Assembly: GCA_013995675.1 (NCBI GenBank)
Contig: VWRR01000011.1
Span: 62,001 to 126,000 of the forward strand
DNA from: Cyanidiococcus yangmingshanensis
Taxonomy: Eukaryota; Rhodophyta; Bangiophyceae; Cyanidiales; Cyanidiaceae
DNA: 64,000 nucleotides
Direction of reading: 5' to 3'
Shown: one piece after another, positions 51,780-63,654 of the stretch
Layout: each line of letters begins with the position of its first letter
Position numbering within the stretch: position 1 is the stretch's first letter
The notes under the pieces: generated by a model
The model's input: only the letters and a program-made list of their open reading frames with translations
Told to the model about the DNA's origin: nothing
Databases searched by the model: none
Translations under genes and position numbers: made by a program

Positions 51780-52987
51780 GATACGCGATCGCATCGATTG
51801 ATCACGTTTCCTTTCAGATCGAGAGAGCGCTGATAATGTTTGCGCGTGCGCTGCGACAGACACATGCGGCTGCGACGGGAATCGCTAACAACGTCCAGAG
51901 ATGCATTCATTCTAATGGCGAAAACCGGGTCTCGGAATCGAGTCGAGATGTTCCAAAACTTGGCGGCGTCCTGTTGGCGTAGGGTAAGAGAGCGTTTGGA
52001 TCATCTTTCACGCTACATGCGAACTCATGTTTCTGATGCATGGCAGGATACGCCATAACCAATTTGTCTGTACACATCACTTGATAGTCTCTGTCGGCGG
52101 AAGGTTCCGTGAATGCTCTTGCGCCTCCAGTACAGCCGATGCAGAGCTGCGCCTGTCTCGCTCAAACCTTACATACGATAGATGCCACGTGATAGGACGC
52201 TATCCGGCCAGTTACCCCGCCTAGTTTCTGATCAGACTGGGACGACAGGTACGATTCATTCGAACAACGCGAGCGCGCCCCGCCTGAGGAAAGGAAACTC
52301 GCGGGTATGCAGCCATCGAACCGAAACGAGCCTGCACTGCCAAAGCGGACGTGACTCGAAGTGGGTGCATTTATGTCGTTGTCCGGGAAACGGTTTACTA
52401 GAGCGAAGTGCAAGGGTGCGCAAGCTGCAGCCTAGTTCTGGCTTTCTTCCAAGAGAGGGATCCGCTGCCTGCGCGGCACAGCTCTGGATTCAAAAATGAA
52501 GCGTTTCTTTTGGGGTTGTTTCTCGCGACTTCTCGACGAGGATGCTAGCAGGTATCGTGCACAAGATCCCCAATCGTGGCTTGTGTCTGATCCTTTAAAT
52601 CCAAGGTTTCCAATAAGAAGTTTACGCCACTCGACGTGCTTTGCCACCAACTACTTTCGAATGGGTCGAAAAAAGACAACGACGCTTGCATCCATGCACT
52701 TGAGTGAATCCTTTAAAGTAAAGATAATTTCAGGAAGGAACTAGGATTGTAAATAAAGGTCTCCCCGCTAGCGCATACGAGTACCCCCGTGCTCCTCGCT
52801 TTGCTCTAGACGGGGATTGGTTTTCAGAGACCGTCCTCCGCGAACGCTCGTCTTCCCATTCGACGAGCCTTTTCAGGTTTCTCGCCCGACGGATCATGTC
52901 TTATGCTCTCCCAAAACGGGTTCTGCAGGGATAAAACGTTTATGCAACAACGTCCTCTGTACTTTCTGAGATGTTCCTGGCTTCCGT
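51440..52987. other. intergenic region with duplicated flank and gene remnant
   Basis: The part up to 51779 belongs to duplicated unit B. The rest, to 52987, has no convincing gene; an 82-codon ATG frame at 52496-52744 has no recognisable features. Confidence 0.55.
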
Positions 52988-55900
52988 TTAACGCGTGCGC
53001 GAGGCGCTACGTGAGCGTGAGCGTTTGCGTTGTGACAAGACGCTCAGCGCCGCCGCAGAACCGGAACGCACGAGTTTCGGAGTCGATACCAGCGCTCCAG
53101 TCGGGCCGGATTCCCTCGCGGACGGGCCCGATACCCGTTCAGAATCAGGGCGCAGAAGAGATTCTATGAAATTTCGCGCATCAAGCATCGATGTTCCGCC
53201 AAAGAAGACCTGAGTTCCACTTGATGCCGATAGATCATACGCAATGCGAGCTTCGTTCCAGGAGAGACCTCCAATCACAAAGACAATCACTCGCCGGGTT
53301 GGAGCGGCATCTACACTGCCCACAGATGACGATGATGAGCGCCGTCGGCGGCTCAACGACGACTCGCGGATCGCTGAAGATGAGCGTCGCCTCCGCAGGC
53401 TTCGGCTTCGACTTCGGATGCCACTCTCTTCATCATCCGTCGAGAAATCTGAATATTCACCAGCGGACGAGTCTTCCGACAAGTATTCCCGATCTGGTCT
53501 GCGACCTTCGCCAATATACGGGAAGGCTGACTCGCCCAGACGACGCTCGACGAGCAGCGTAGCTAGCTTCTCCAGACGTCCTTCTGCCTGCTGCGAAGCC
53601 TGCATCTCCGCATTGGTTTTGTGCAACGAGACTCCATACTTGTCGCAGAGCGTTTCAACCAGATTCATTACCTGCTGGATGAGCCTTGAATCAGCAGCAG
53701 CAGAACTCCCCGAAGAGATCGACTTGCTCGTGGCGCTGGAAACGGATGTGCTTTGTGAGGAGCTCGTCGATCGTGACTCGGTGAACGAGGAGCGCGCTGC
53801 TACCATTGCCACGAACTCATGGATTTCGGCCACGCTGGTGTTCTGGGTCAGAACGAAAAGCAAGATCAGCCGGATCTTGTCCAGCGTCCGGATGCCATCT
53901 TCATCAAGCAACTGTCGCAGCTGCTCGCGCACTCTGGTCTCTGCATCAGTCCCCACAACACGTTGCGCATGGAGCATTTCAAGCTCCAATGCAGCTATCG
54001 TGCCCAGCTGTGCACTGGCCCAAAGGCTCTGTGCACGCTGTGCCAAACGCTGATGACGCTGAAGGGACTTGGGATCCGCCTCGGGCGGCAAAAGCTCATT
54101 GGCATCCGCCACGTTCGTTCCGAACGCACCTCGTTTCGCAATTCGCAAACGAACCACATCTGGCAGAGGGCGATAACGCACGAGACTCCACACGTCGTCT
54201 GCGTACTCATCGAGCACAACAGCGGATTCGCGCTGACTCTCTGGCTCCAGCAAATTAGGGAACTCCTGCCTCAGCATCATTTGGTAGGTATCATCGTGCA
54301 GCAGCGGGGTGATCAAATCGCAGTCTCTGTCGACAATGAGGAGAACCGTGCGCGAGGCCGATCGTCGCTGGGAACCCGCCCCAGACGAGGGTAAGATAAG
54401 TGGCCCGTAATCGTTGAGAATGCGTGCAAGTTCCTCCGCAACAGCCGCCGGGGCACCAGTACAGGAATCCCGTGCGTAGCGGATACGAGGTCGTTCTTGA
54501 AGGACAGAACAGAGCGTGAGCAATGACTCTGCGATTGTCTGCGCCTTCGTAGGCACCAACTCTGCCGGATAGAGACCTAGGTGGAATAAGCGCTGCTCAA
54601 AGGCACAAAAGTCGATGTTCAGCTCCGTGAACTGCGCGAGTCGCTCAACGAGATGCGGTGCCGTGCGCACTCGGTCCAGGTACTTCTCCTCGACACGCGA
54701 TGTTGCGTAAACTTCGATCGAGGTGCCAGCACCGCTGCTCCTCGCTCCCGTGATACCGTCCTCTACATCGACATCTGCTTCTTCTGAGGTTTTTGTCGCC
54801 TTTGCGAGAGATGTGACGAGCGCGTCAACCGTGCTCGACGTCGGCTTGAAGAGGTAGATCGCTCGATGGCCTTGACTGCTCTGGGGAAGCGCGGCAAACG
54901 AGGGCGGCTCCAGAGTCAACTCCTCCACAAGGTACACTCCGCTTCCAATGAGGTCGCTCATGCGACACGCTGCTGAGAGGACTTGAATTCCTCTTTCGTC
55001 TGCAACGAGAATGCCTGGCGCTCGGTTCCGGTGCTCTTCGACTCCAGGTGAGGGTTCGGCTGCAGTCTGAGCTGTCCTCGCCGTCCCGGCCAGCATTCCG
55101 TAAAGCAGACGCTCGCGTGCCAGCTCACGCAGGGTCGCATTTGGCCCCACGACAAGTGGCATCGTGACCATCGTGGCTCCGTCCACTGCGCCGTACACAG
55201 CCCCATTGGAGTCGGCTTTCAGCGCTCCCACGTCAACAGTATCATTTCTCGGGGGCAACGTTCCCGATGCGGCTCCAGCCAATGCCGCTGCCGGGGTGGA
55301 TGTAGCAGCTTGGCGATGCTGTCTTCGACGTCTCCGCCAGAGGAGCAGCGCCAAGACAGCGAGAATGAGCACTGCGGCACCAGCGACTGCACCGCCAACA
55401 ATAGCGCCTATAGACGCACTCGAGCCGGAGCCATTACCGGAAATTTGTGACGGGTCATTTGAGGCAACACGACGAACAGCAACAGATACGACAGATCCGT
55501 TAGGCGGAAACACTTGGCGTACCTGTTCGTACAGGAATACCGTGCTCAGGAGGCGCAAGACGACATTCGCGTCACTCGGTTTCAGAATCAGTTGCACAGC
55601 ACCCAGAGTGGTGACATTCATCGGTGCTCTCAGTACATGTCGAACGGTGTAGTTATCTTGGCTGCCGTAAACGTCTCTCACGCGAACAGATGAGATCTGC
55701 GCAATCGACTGGATGCTTTGCAGAAGCAAATCTCGGAATCGGGCGTTGTTCGTTGGGTTATAGAACTCAGCGTAGGAAACACCGCGCAACTCCAGAAGCA
55801 CATCCACCGCATCATAGCCGGAGGGTGGCGCTGGGAAACTCGGTGCTGCCGCACTCGACGGTGACGCTGACGCCGACGGTGAGGGTGTCGGTGTCGAGGG

Positions 55901-58900
55901 CGCACGCTGACAGAGCAGGCCCTTGTATCCGCCGACACAGTAACAGACGCCACTCACACAAACACCATTCCCGCTGCAACAAGTCGCCGGCGAAACCTCG
56001 GACTCGTTCAGACCAGGCGGCTGACATGAACTCGCGCAGAGTTTGCCACTGAGATCATAGAGACGCCCAGGTTGGACGACAGAGTACAGTGGCTCTAGTG
56101 TGGAGGGCTTGCCCAAAAAGTCCAATGAAACAAGACTGCTATTCTGCGAAACGTGAATGCTCACATTCGAGGATGAAGAAGATGAATGATGGCGTTGTTG
56201 GCGCAGCTCTCGAAGCTTTCGGGCGAAGGTGTTCCGGAGGTGAGCGGAATGGAAGGACGTCGTCAGATTCGTGCTGACATTCTGTGCTTGGAAAGCATTC
56301 GTTAGGACACGACCCGAGATTCGGTTGTAGTGCCAGCGAACATTCCCGCCAGAAGTGCTTGTCCCACTCGGTGTTGTTGAGGTGCGCGTTCCCGAGCTTG
56401 ATGGAACCGGGCTTGGCGTAGCGCTCGCCGGTGGCGAACTTGGACTGCTCGCTGAGCCAGTGAGCGTCTGTGGTGATGCGCTGGTTGAGCTCACTGGAAC
56501 ACTTGAGCTACTCGTACCCGTTGTCGAGCTCTGGCTGCTTTCGAGGACGACTTGACCACTGCTCGTTGTTGAGAAGCCGCTGCAGCCTGACGGAACTGAA
56601 CCCCCCGGGCCGATAGCCAGACAATCGCAACTCTTGACTAGAATGTCAGTGGTGATGACACCGCAGACCTCCGCGAGTGTCTCCTGCATGACATACGCCA
56701 CCTCGGAGCATGTCCAGTACTCGATGACATCCACTGCCTCGCAGATGTATTCCCACTCGATCCAGACACCACCTACCGATGGACGCTGAGTGACTACCTC
56801 CACCCACTGCACTGGCGTTGGCGTCGGCGTCGGCGTCGGCGTCGCTGTGACTACAGTGCTCTCCACGACGTCAACTGAAGAGTATTGGACAACGTCAGAG
56901 TACAGTTCACCACCTCCGCAGGATGGTTCGTAAACATTCACTTGTTCCCAGAAATAATAGTTTTGAAGATTATCTCGCAGCGCATAGATATACTGATTCG
57001 CATATGAAGAGAATGTGGAGATTCGCACGTGAACAACCACATCCCACACGTTCACTTGTTCACAGGTACGAATCGTCACAATCTCCGTCGGAATGCCAAT
57101 GTTATCGCAGGCATTCAGGACGGCTGTGCGCATGGAACTGCAACTGAGTCGGATCGTTCCCGGCGAGGCCGACTCGCAATACAACGACGTTTCGAGATAG
57201 GCACGGCGTGGGTACACTGGCACCGGTTGGTAGACAAGACTATCGCTATTTCCGAAGAGTGCCGTCACCACCTCCTCCTGCTGAGTGTACGACAATGATG
57301 TCACTGTCGTTGTGGTGGACGATGAGGTCGTTGTCGTTGTCGTTGTGGTCGTCGTGAACGTTTCCGTCTGTACAATGATTTCGCTCTGCAGTGTATATGC
57401 CGCTTGATACATTCGCTGCTGCCAATTCGCTGGTGCGTAGCGGGGATTGAAGGAGCACGCCACGCTGAACGTGTAACTCGTAGAGAAACTCAGGTGGATC
57501 GTGCCCTTGCCGATGCGCAGAGACTTGACAAATTTTGGATCACTTTTCTTCGTGGCGAAATTCCACGGCTCAGCGAACCGCATCCCGCTTGCCAAGGCAC
57601 AAGGACTGAACGATACATCTGATGGGGAAAATCCAGGTATATCGGCAAAGGCGTTGTAGTAGGCGCTCCTTGCCACCGCGAGAATCGCAGAACAAGATAC
57701 ATTGGCCCCGCTCGGAATCATCACGGTCGGTTGATCAGCGAGCACAATTTGTTGAGTCGGCAATGTACTACCGTTCGGCAACGTGTTCAGAAGTGGTGTT
57801 GGAGTTGGCGGTGGAGATGGCAGTCCAGCACCGGAAGGGAAATGTTGATTGCGTAGTGACGACGCACTCAGAAGCTTGTTCAGCGCTTGTTGGGCCTGTG
57901 ATGAATCCGGTTCCGGGACCGTCGCAAATACAGTAAACGCCACGAGACCTGCGGTGCCTCCAGTAGACTGACGGAAAAGCGTAGTAAAGAAGGGCAGATC
58001 AAGAGACTCTCCAGTGGTCAGGAGCCGTAAGATACGACTGTGCATGAGTGCTTGACGATTCAGCGGCAAGCCTGCCGACGCACATCCATCATTCACGGCG
58101 ACTGCGCTCGATGGAATTCCCAGTGCAGCGGCGACCGCTGATGTGAGCGTCATCGATGCAGCCGAGCATGCAGACTCTGTCTGAGCTGAGAGAAACGTTC
58201 GACCAACAATTGTCGTCATCTGTGGTGTTGGAGACGGTGTTGCTGTTGGCGTCGATGATGGTGACGGTGCAGGTGTGGGCGTTCGAGTTGTGTTGCTCAC
58301 AACAGGTGTCGTTGATGGCGACGGTGCAGGTGTGGGCGTTCGAGTTGTGTTGCTCACAACAGGTGTCGTTGATGGCGACGGTGCAGGTGTGGGCGTTCGA
58401 GTTGTGTTGCTCACAACAGGTGTCGTTGATGGCGACGGTGCAGGTGTGGGCGTTCGAGTTGTGTTGCTCACAACTGGCGTCGTTGATGGCGACGGTGCAG
58501 GTGTGGGCGTTCGAGTTGTGTTGCTCACAACAGGTGTCGATGATGGCGACGGTGCAGGTGTGGGTGTTCGAGTTGTGTTGCTCACAACTGGCGTCAATGA
58601 TGGTGACGGTGCAGGTGTTGCTGTTGGTGTCGATGATGGCGACGGTGCAGGTGTGGGTGTTCGAGTCGTGTTGCTCACAACTGGCGTCGTTGATGGCGAC
58701 GGTGCAGGTGTCGGTGTTGGCGTGGGCGTAGGCGTGGGCGTAGGCGTTGGTGTAGGCGTAGGCGTAGGCGTCGGTGTCGGTGTCGGTGTTGGCGTAGGCG
58801 TAGGCGTAGGCGTGGGCGTAGGTGTAGGCGTAGGCGTTGGTGTAGGCGTAGGTGTAGGCGTTGGTGTAGGCGTTGATGTTGGTGTTGGTGTCGGTGTTGG

Positions 58901-59842
58901 TGTCGGTGTCGGTGTCGGTGTAGGCGTTGGTGTAGGCGTTGGTGTAGGCGTAGGCGTAGGCGTAGGCGTAGGCGTAGGCGTTGGTGTTGGTGTTGGTGTC
59001 GGTGTTGGCGTGGGCGTTGGTGTAGGCGTAGGCGTAGGCGTAGGCGTAGGCGTAGGCGTTGGTGTTGGTGTCGGTGTTGGCGTGGGCGTTGGTGTTGGCG
59101 TCGACGGGTCTGACGCGAATAAACTGCTGCCGCCGTGAATGTAGCTGTCGCCTGCTGTGGGCGATGGTGTTGCAGATTGTGTTGCACTTCCGCTTGCTCC
59201 TGCTGAAGGAGAAATAGATCCCGTGCCTGCAATGGTGCTTGAGGCACCTGTCGAGGTACTCGCTGGAGAGGCGGTAGAGCTCAAACTCTCGCTCGGTATG
59301 GGCTGCAAAATCGGTGTCACTGTCGGGCTTGCGGTTAAATGAAGTGAAGGTGATGGGGACGGTGACGGTGTCGGTGTTGGTGTCGGCGTCGGTGTCGGCG
59401 TCGGTGTCGGTGTTGGTGTCGGCGTTACTGAGGGAGTGCTCACAGCCGGAGTAGGTGTTGTTGGTGTCGTTGATCCCACCGCACCACCGGTTGTTGTTGT
59501 TCCAGATCCGAACCCAGTGCCAGAAGTCGTCGACGAGTCCGTCCCTCCCGAGGACGTCGTCGTCGAGCTCGTGTCTGGTGAAGTCGGCCCCGTGGGACCT
59601 GTGCCGGGACCGCCCGTAGAACCTCCAGGTCCAGTTGTCCCACCGGGACCTGTTCCACCTACCGCAGGCCGTTCGACTTGCCACCACCGTCGCTCAAGTA
59701 GCGAAGGTAGTTCCGAGGGTTCATTCGCCGCTCGCGCACTTGCGTCTACGTCACGTGCGCGAACAGCCCCCAAACCAATGTTCAGCAATAACAAAACTAG
59801 GACAATAATAGAATAAAACTTTTTGAACTTTGATGTTCCCAT
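52988..59842 (-). CDS. giant transmembrane protein: Thr-Pro/EGF-like ectodomain fused to a Sec1/Munc18 domain
   Basis: One uninterrupted 2,284-residue frame from the ATG at 59842. In order: signal peptide ([18 protein letters not shown]); Gly/Thr-rich stretch; (Thr-Pro)n runs, about 150-165 and 247-380; a 19-residue repeat array, each copy with an NTT glycosylation sequon, to about 535; an ectodomain homologous to the 46041-49820 protein; an EGF-like segment ([19 protein letters not shown]) near 1290. One transmembrane helix (about 1479-1502, ending [11 protein letters not shown]) follows. After about 65 linker residues comes a complete Sec1/Munc18 domain (about 1568-2230): [56 protein letters not shown] and [20 protein letters not shown]. 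The domain resembles the exocytic Sec1/Munc18 branch, with an Arg/Ser-rich insert and tail. Predicted topology puts it in the cytosol. An ATG at 55171 could start a separate 727-residue SM protein. Confidence 0.82.
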   Translation of the reverse strand: MGTSKFKKFYSIIVLVLLLLNIGLGAVRARDVDASARAANEPSELPSLLERRWWQVERPAVGGTGPGGTTGPGGSTGGPGTGPTGPTSPDTSSTTTSSGGTDSSTTSGTGFGSGTTTTGGAVGSTTPTTPTPAVSTPSVTPTPTPTPTPTPTPTPTPTPSPSPSPSLHLTASPTVTPILQPIPSESLSSTASPASTSTGASSTIAGTGSISPSAGASGSATQSATPSPTAGDSYIHGGSSLFASDPSTPTPTPTPTPTPTPTPTPTPTPTPTPTPTPTPTPTPTPTPTPTPTPTPTPTPTPTPTPTPTPTPTPTPTPTPTPTSTPTPTPTPTPTPTPTPTPTPTPTPTPTPTPTPTPTPTPTPTPTPTPTPTPTPTPTPAPSPSTTPVVSNTTRTPTPAPSPSSTPTATPAPSPSLTPVVSNTTRTPTPAPSPSSTPVVSNTTRTPTPAPSPSTTPVVSNTTRTPTPAPSPSTTPVVSNTTRTPTPAPSPSTTPVVSNTTRTPTPAPSPSTTPVVSNTTRTPTPAPSPSSTPTATPSPTPQMTTIVGRTFLSAQTESACSAASMTLTSAVAAALGIPSSAVAVNDGCASAGLPLNRQALMHSRILRLLTTGESLDLPFFTTLFRQSTGGTAGLVAFTVFATVPEPDSSQAQQALNKLLSASSLRNQHFPSGAGLPSPPPTPTPLLNTLPNGSTLPTQQIVLADQPTVMIPSGANVSCSAILAVARSAYYNAFADIPGFSPSDVSFSPCALASGMRFAEPWNFATKKSDPKFVKSLRIGKGTIHLSFSTSYTFSVACSFNPRYAPANWQQRMYQAAYTLQSEIIVQTETFTTTTTTTTTTSSSTTTTVTSLSYTQQEEVVTALFGNSDSLVYQPVPVYPRRAYLETSLYCESASPGTIRLSCSSMRTAVLNACDNIGIPTEIVTIRTCEQVNVWDVVVHVRISTFSSYANQYIYALRDNLQNYYFWEQVNVYEPSCGGGELYSDVVQYSSVDVVESTVVTATPTPTPTPTPVQWVEVVTQRPSVGGVWIEWEYICEAVDVIEYWTCSEVAYVMQETLAEVCGVITTDILVKSCDCLAIGPGGSVPSGCSGFSTTSSGQVVLESSQSSTTGTSSSSVPVSSTSASPQTLTGSASSPSSPPASATPSPVPSSSGTRTSTTPSGTSTSGGNVRWHYNRISGRVLTNAFQAQNVSTNLTTSFHSAHLRNTFARKLRELRQQRHHSSSSSSNVSIHVSQNSSLVSLDFLGKPSTLEPLYSVVQPGRLYDLSGKLCASSCQPPGLNESEVSPATCCSGNGVCVSGVCYCVGGYKGLLCQRAPSTPTPSPSASASPSSAAAPSFPAPPSGYDAVDVLLELRGVSYAEFYNPTNNARFRDLLLQSIQSIAQISSVRVRDVYGSQDNYTVRHVLRAPMNVTTLGAVQLILKPSDANVVLRLLSTVFLYEQVRQVFPPNGSVVSVAVRRVASNDPSQISGNGSGSSASIGAIVGGAVAGAAVLILAVLALLLWRRRRRQHRQAATSTPAAALAGAASGTLPPRNDTVDVGALKADSNGAVYGAVDGATMVTMPLVVGPNATLRELARERLLYGMLAGTARTAQTAAEPSPGVEEHRNRAPGILVADERGIQVLSAACRMSDLIGSGVYLVEELTLEPPSFAALPQSSQGHRAIYLFKPTSSTVDALVTSLAKATKTSEEADVDVEDGITGARSSGAGTSIEVYATSRVEEKYLDRVRTAPHLVERLAQFTELNIDFCAFEQRLFHLGLYPAELVPTKAQTIAESLLTLCSVLQERPRIRYARDSCTGAPAAVAEELARILNDYGPLILPSSGAGSQRRSASRTVLLIVDRDCDLITPLLHDDTYQMMLRQEFPNLLEPESQRESAVVLDEYADDVWSLVRYRPLPDVVRLRIAKRGAFGTNVADANELLPPEADPKSLQRHQRLAQRAQSLWASAQLGTIAALELEMLHAQRVVGTDAETRVREQLRQLLDEDGIRTLDKIRLILLFVLTQNTSVAEIHEFVAMVAARSSFTESRSTSSSQSTSVSSATSKSISSGSSAAADSRLIQQVMNLVETLCDKYGVSLHKTNAEMQASQQAEGRLEKLATLLVERRLGESAFPYIGEGRRPDREYLSEDSSAGEYSDFSTDDEESGIRSRSRSLRRRRSSSAIRESSLSRRRRSSSSSVGSVDAAPTRRVIVFVIGGLSWNEARIAYDLSASSGTQVFFGGTSMLDARNFIESLLRPDSERVSGPSARESGPTGALVSTPKLVRSGSAAALSVLSQRKRSRSRSASRTR
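58252..58712. repeat. 57-bp (19-residue) tandem repeat array
   Basis: About seven nearly identical in-frame units encode [19 protein letters not shown], with one shortened unit. Each carries an N-glycosylation sequon (NTT) and many possible O-glycosylation sites. Confidence 0.95.
58707..59103. repeat. GGNGTN hexamer minisatellite encoding (Thr-Pro)n
   Basis: About 65 hexamers, read on the minus strand as Thr-Pro; a shorter tract of the same type lies at about 59357-59425. Opposite-strand Val-Gly frames here are artefacts. Confidence 0.95.
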
Positions 59843-61161
59843 GGCATCGAAAATCCACCTTTCCAGGTGTCACTAAAGCACGCAATAATATGAACTCAAT
59901 GAAGGAAAATATTTACGAAACGAGCCGCCGTACGCATCGCAGAGAGAACACGGTCCGCCGATGCGCATGCCAAATTTGGCGCGAACACGTGTGGTACACG
60001 GATCGCGCGTTCACCGGGCGGACACGTGGCGCGGCGGTGCATGCACGCGACGGTCGCCGCGTGTCGTCTCGCGGGTCCCGGTGCCTTTCGCTTGCGCGCT
60101 GCCAGCGATCATGCTGCCGAGGCACGATTCTGCTGATTCGGTAGACTGGGTCGTGACTCGGATGGCGTCGCTCCGCGAAGTGCATTGCAATCGCAGAGAC
60201 GCTGAACTCTGTTCGCTGATCTCGGTCCTCATGCAGCGTCCTAGTCGAAATCTAGTGTACCGAAGAGAAAACGGGGTGCATTCTATAGTGTTCAATGTTC
60301 GATAATAGTGCGTACAGGAGACGAATGGTCAATCATGCTGCATCGTTTTACAGTGATCGAATACGTTCGATGCAGATGATAGAGAGTCGTTGTCGAACGG
60401 AAACATACTCTTCTCGATTTTGATCACCTTTGGTTCTATGATCTGCCTCTAGGCGGGCCATGTAACGCCAATATCGCAATGCTCGTGGGCAGGCCAGCTT
60501 CCCGATACGCCGTTCTGGTCCTTGCTCAAAAGACGCCTGAACTGGAGTCGTGTTGGGCAACGTCTTTCGTGCTCTCTCATTCTTCGTAGCTGTTGCATTT
60601 AAGCCAGTGTTCGGAGGCCAAATGGAAGAGCAGATGCAAGGTGGCAATAGACCAGTGTGCTGCTCGCGGAGCGCGTGCAAAGAGGCTGCCTAGATTGAAT
60701 CTCTCTAGAATTGGCGGGAAAAGGCGTTCCTGGTGAACCGGAAATACACAAGTAATCAGGCGTGACTTTCTCACACGTTCACAACTTGTTTTACTCAAGC
60801 ACCATGATGTTTTGAGACTTTCCGTGATCAAGCAAACGCTCGCCTCCATCAGAACGTGCGTGTGTGCGGCATAAGATACAGGATTTGAATAGACAACCAT
60901 TCAAAAAAGAAAAGAGAAAAATCCTCTTACGACCTGAGCGTTTCGGCTCTGTTGCTGTCCAGACACTCTCGGTGTCGTTGACGTGGCGCCAGGGACAAGA
61001 TTTCGGATTGAGCAACGAACCATTGGCGGCGAGCTCTACATGCCAAAATCCTTCCGACCCGATCAGCATGGGGCGCTATGCATCCGGCATCCCGCCATGC
61101 TCACTTAGCTACCCAAGTAGGCGTCACAGTCGCAGCGTTCGGCATCAGACTTACACTGAAC
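59843..61161. other. long intergenic region
   Basis: Upstream of the giant surface gene and downstream of AOX (both minus). Only short unrelated frames; no RNA gene seen. The promoter of the giant gene is expected in the first few hundred bases. Confidence 0.55.
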
Positions 61162-62286
61162 TCAGGCACCAAACTTGTGCGGATCAACGTCGCCATGCTT
61201 CAGGGCAGCATATGGCGCTGGGTCGCCACGTCGAGCCTTAATCAGGTTGGCGCGCAAATGGTTCACATCGCGATGGTGTGCTTCATCCGCGCGGGTAGCA
61301 AGCACGACCTCTCGCAGGTGAGCGTCTGGACCCAGTTGCCAGTAATCGATTGCAAGCGGTGGCGCGGGAATGTTTGGCGTACGGCCCTCGTCGATCTCTT
61401 TCAAATATTCTGTATAAGATACAATCGCTTCCTCCTCCAAATAACCCACCATTCGATGTGCTGTTTTGGGAGATATTGTATAGAGCAGGGTGTAGAAGCT
61501 GAAAAAGCCAGCTTGTGCGGTGATCACCAAAGCGCGCTCCAGCCAGGTTGGTTGTGCAATGCTCATGTAAACCATCAAGTGCATGCGTTCATTCTCTGCT
61601 TCCTCGAGCAGCACACGGATCCAGCCGCCGGACTGTTGAAACCGACGAAGACATTGGAGATGGAGCATCATGCCACCGACCATCCCAGGAACAGCAGCGA
61701 CAGTCTCCAGAACAACTGCTCGGTGGCCGTAACGCTTTCGAAAGAAACTGTCCGCAAAGAACCGCAGAAACTTGACGGTGTAGTACGCAAAGCGATCGCT
61801 CAAACCGGTTGGTTGCACATGCCGCTTCAAGTTGACATTCAGATTCGGTTTGTACGTGTGCTCTGGCAGGAAGCTGTTCCATTTCCAGGGGTAGTTCGGA
61901 TCGCTCTTCGGTGGCGCATCTTTGACCGGCTGGTACGGAGTCTCAGCTGAACCTTCAGCAGTATCCTGTATCGGGGTTTCTCGTGCTGTTTGCGATTGCG
62001 TGTTCAGAGCCCGTAAACCAAAATAAGTGCTCCGCGTTGTCACTAGAGCAGGTGCAACCGATGAGGGCCCCCAAGCCTGCAACGCTCCCAAAGACTTACG
62101 CCCGATACTGCCTGTTTTCGACCGAAGACACCAGTCCGAGGCAACTGGTTTTTGCTGGTGCCCTAGTGCCTGCAACTGCCCCCGCAAGCGTCCCCCTGCG
62201 ACCCGCTGACGACCTGAGGCGACACTTGACGAGGCGCACCGCGCGATGACCGAAAGAACTTGGCGCAAACGGCCTGTAGCTTCCAT
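61162..62286 (-). CDS. AOX: mitochondrial alternative oxidase
   Basis: From the ATG at 62286 the product has 374 residues. The first about 100 are Arg/Ser/Ala-rich, typical of a mitochondrial presequence. The catalytic half is a canonical AOX: Glu194 in [10 protein letters not shown], the ExxH pair Glu233/His236 in ENERMHLM, then [15 protein letters not shown] and [12 protein letters not shown] completing the di-iron site. Two membrane-associated hydrophobic helices ([12 protein letters not shown] and [18 protein letters not shown]) lie between. It oxidises ubiquinol with oxygen without proton pumping, relieving over-reduction. No conserved regulatory Cys as in plant AOX1 is apparent near the N-terminus of the mature protein. 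Confidence 0.96.
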   Translation of the reverse strand: MEATGRLRQVLSVIARCASSSVASGRQRVAGGRLRGQLQALGHQQKPVASDWCLRSKTGSIGRKSLGALQAWGPSSVAPALVTTRSTYFGLRALNTQSQTARETPIQDTAEGSAETPYQPVKDAPPKSDPNYPWKWNSFLPEHTYKPNLNVNLKRHVQPTGLSDRFAYYTVKFLRFFADSFFRKRYGHRAVVLETVAAVPGMVGGMMLHLQCLRRFQQSGGWIRVLLEEAENERMHLMVYMSIAQPTWLERALVITAQAGFFSFYTLLYTISPKTAHRMVGYLEEEAIVSYTEYLKEIDEGRTPNIPAPPLAIDYWQLGPDAHLREVVLATRADEAHHRDVNHLRANLIKARRGDPAPYAALKHGDVDPHKFGA

Positions 62287-63144
62287 AATACCTTGCAAAT
62301 GAAAAATCCTTCCCTAACTGATAGTGAGCGCGAGGAAATTGCGAGTTTCGGTGGTTGCGTGCCGAAGCACGTCGCGTCTTGTTCCAGCCAAGGATATTTC
62401 GATCAAAACGAAAGCATTCGATGGCATCTGGACGCGCGATGCCCTCGCGCGAGCCCTGCCGAGTACCCATCGACGGAACACAGACGCCCCTAGTCTGGTG
62501 ACCGCGTTGCAGCTACGTGTAACAACATCCCTGCTTTTGGACTGATCAACAGTGAATCAAGGACGTCATTGCGAAGACCGATACGGCATAACGATGAATA
62601 GCGCACCCGCGTGGGTATTAAGAAAGGCTGGCGCAGGCACACCAAGATCTGCTTTTATGCGTGCTGGTCGGAGAACTGCCAGCTGGTGTGCATCCATCCG
62701 AGCTTGTTCCCCGAATGTTCAGTATCTGTCGTTGCAGCCAAAACCGCCATGCCGAAAGAGACCAAACCACCCGTTTCAGACGTTCTCTAAAGGGGGTTAT
62801 GCAGCCAACTCGATACCTGGAGTCCATTTTGATAAGATTCTATCAGAAAGATCCCTAATGCCGATCTCCGGCAGAGCCCCGTGGGCTTGCGGTCAACCTC
62901 CGCGCGTCTTTCGTCTGCCAATCCTTCCAATCAGGGGTACCATCAGTTTCGGCACGGAAGCCGCGCCACTTTTCGCCACCGGATGCGAAAAGAGGCACGA
63001 GGGACAATTACCAGCGCGTCATCGGACCTCGGTAGCTCGAAGAAGAGAACGACGCGTTCGTGTACGCGATTCAATGAGGGAAGCGAAGCAGCTGTCCTCG
63101 CGCTTGCGTTCGCTTCAGCCACTGGCTTAAAGCCTTTCGTGAAG
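62287..63144. other. divergent region between AOX and the NblA-like gene
   Basis: It holds promoters for both. The frame of the NblA-like gene stays open upstream (ATG at 62983), so part of this interval could be coding. No repeats or RNA genes are seen. Confidence 0.5.
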
Positions 63145-63654
63145 ATGCCCACGAAGGAATATGCGTCGCTAGGGGTTGTCACTTCGAGGAGAGCTTGTAG
63201 CATACCTCGACCGTGGGATAGGCTTACAGGATTATGCCGAACAAGGGCGAACAATCGCGTTCGGCTGCACTGCAACTATGGGGGTAGGGCTAGACCCGGG
63301 GATCCTGAGCCGCCCGAGAGCGGAAAAGGACCGGCCGGTCCGAGTGGGAGCTCAGCTCGTGGCGGCGGCAGACCTGAAGAGCTCCCCGAAGAAGATCGCC
63401 CTCCGAGTCTGGAGGAGCAGTCGCCATATGAGCTAACACTGTCGCAGCAACTGCTACTGCAGCAGTACATTGCTGAAATTGAGCAGACGAGTGCGGAGGC
63501 TTGTCGGGAGATGTGCGTAGCCCTCATGTCTCAAATGATGATGAAAGAGAACTTGATCAAGGAACTTCTAGGAAGAGACGACATTGAGTTTCCGTCGATG
63601 CCACCTGTACCAGGTTCAGAGGATGAACCCCCCGAGGGCCGTCCCCAGCGGTAA
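63145..63654 (+). CDS. nuclear-encoded NblA-like (Ycf18) phycobilisome-degradation protein
   Basis: From the ATG at 63145 the product has 169 residues; an ATG at 62983 would add 54. The first about 45 residues (MPTKEYASLGVVTSRRACSI) are basic and hydroxylated, like a red-algal plastid transit peptide. A Gly/Pro/Glu-rich spacer follows to about residue 90. Residues about 94-142 match cyanobacterial NblA without gaps: YELTLSQQLLLQQY aligns with the IELSLEQQ start, and SQMMMKENLIKELL with the YxQMxVREATYQELL end. NblA is a small helical adaptor that binds phycobiliproteins and the Clp protease to trigger phycobilisome breakdown in starvation. In red algae it is usually plastid-encoded (ycf18); here it is nuclear and extended. 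The family call is by pattern recognition. Confidence 0.68.
   Translation: MPTKEYASLGVVTSRRACSIPRPWDRLTGLCRTRANNRVRLHCNYGGRARPGDPEPPESGKGPAGPSGSSARGGGRPEELPEEDRPPSLEEQSPYELTLSQQLLLQQYIAEIEQTSAEACREMCVALMSQMMMKENLIKELLGRDDIEFPSMPPVPGSEDEPPEGRPQR

Noticed and set aside
52496-52744. 82-codon plus-strand frame
   Set aside because: No recognisable motif. Some protein-like patches, but nothing to support expression.
58275-59138. Plus-strand Val-Gly frame opposite the giant surface gene
   Set aside because: Same artefact of the hexamer and 57-bp repeats, which lack stops in several frames.
58089-59687. Minus-strand frame rich in Asn, Thr, Asp and His overlapping the giant gene
   Set aside because: It is a shifted reading of the same repeats, without domains.
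61078-61950. 290-codon plus-strand frame antisense to AOX
   Set aside because: It lies almost wholly over conserved AOX coding sequence and has no recognisable features.
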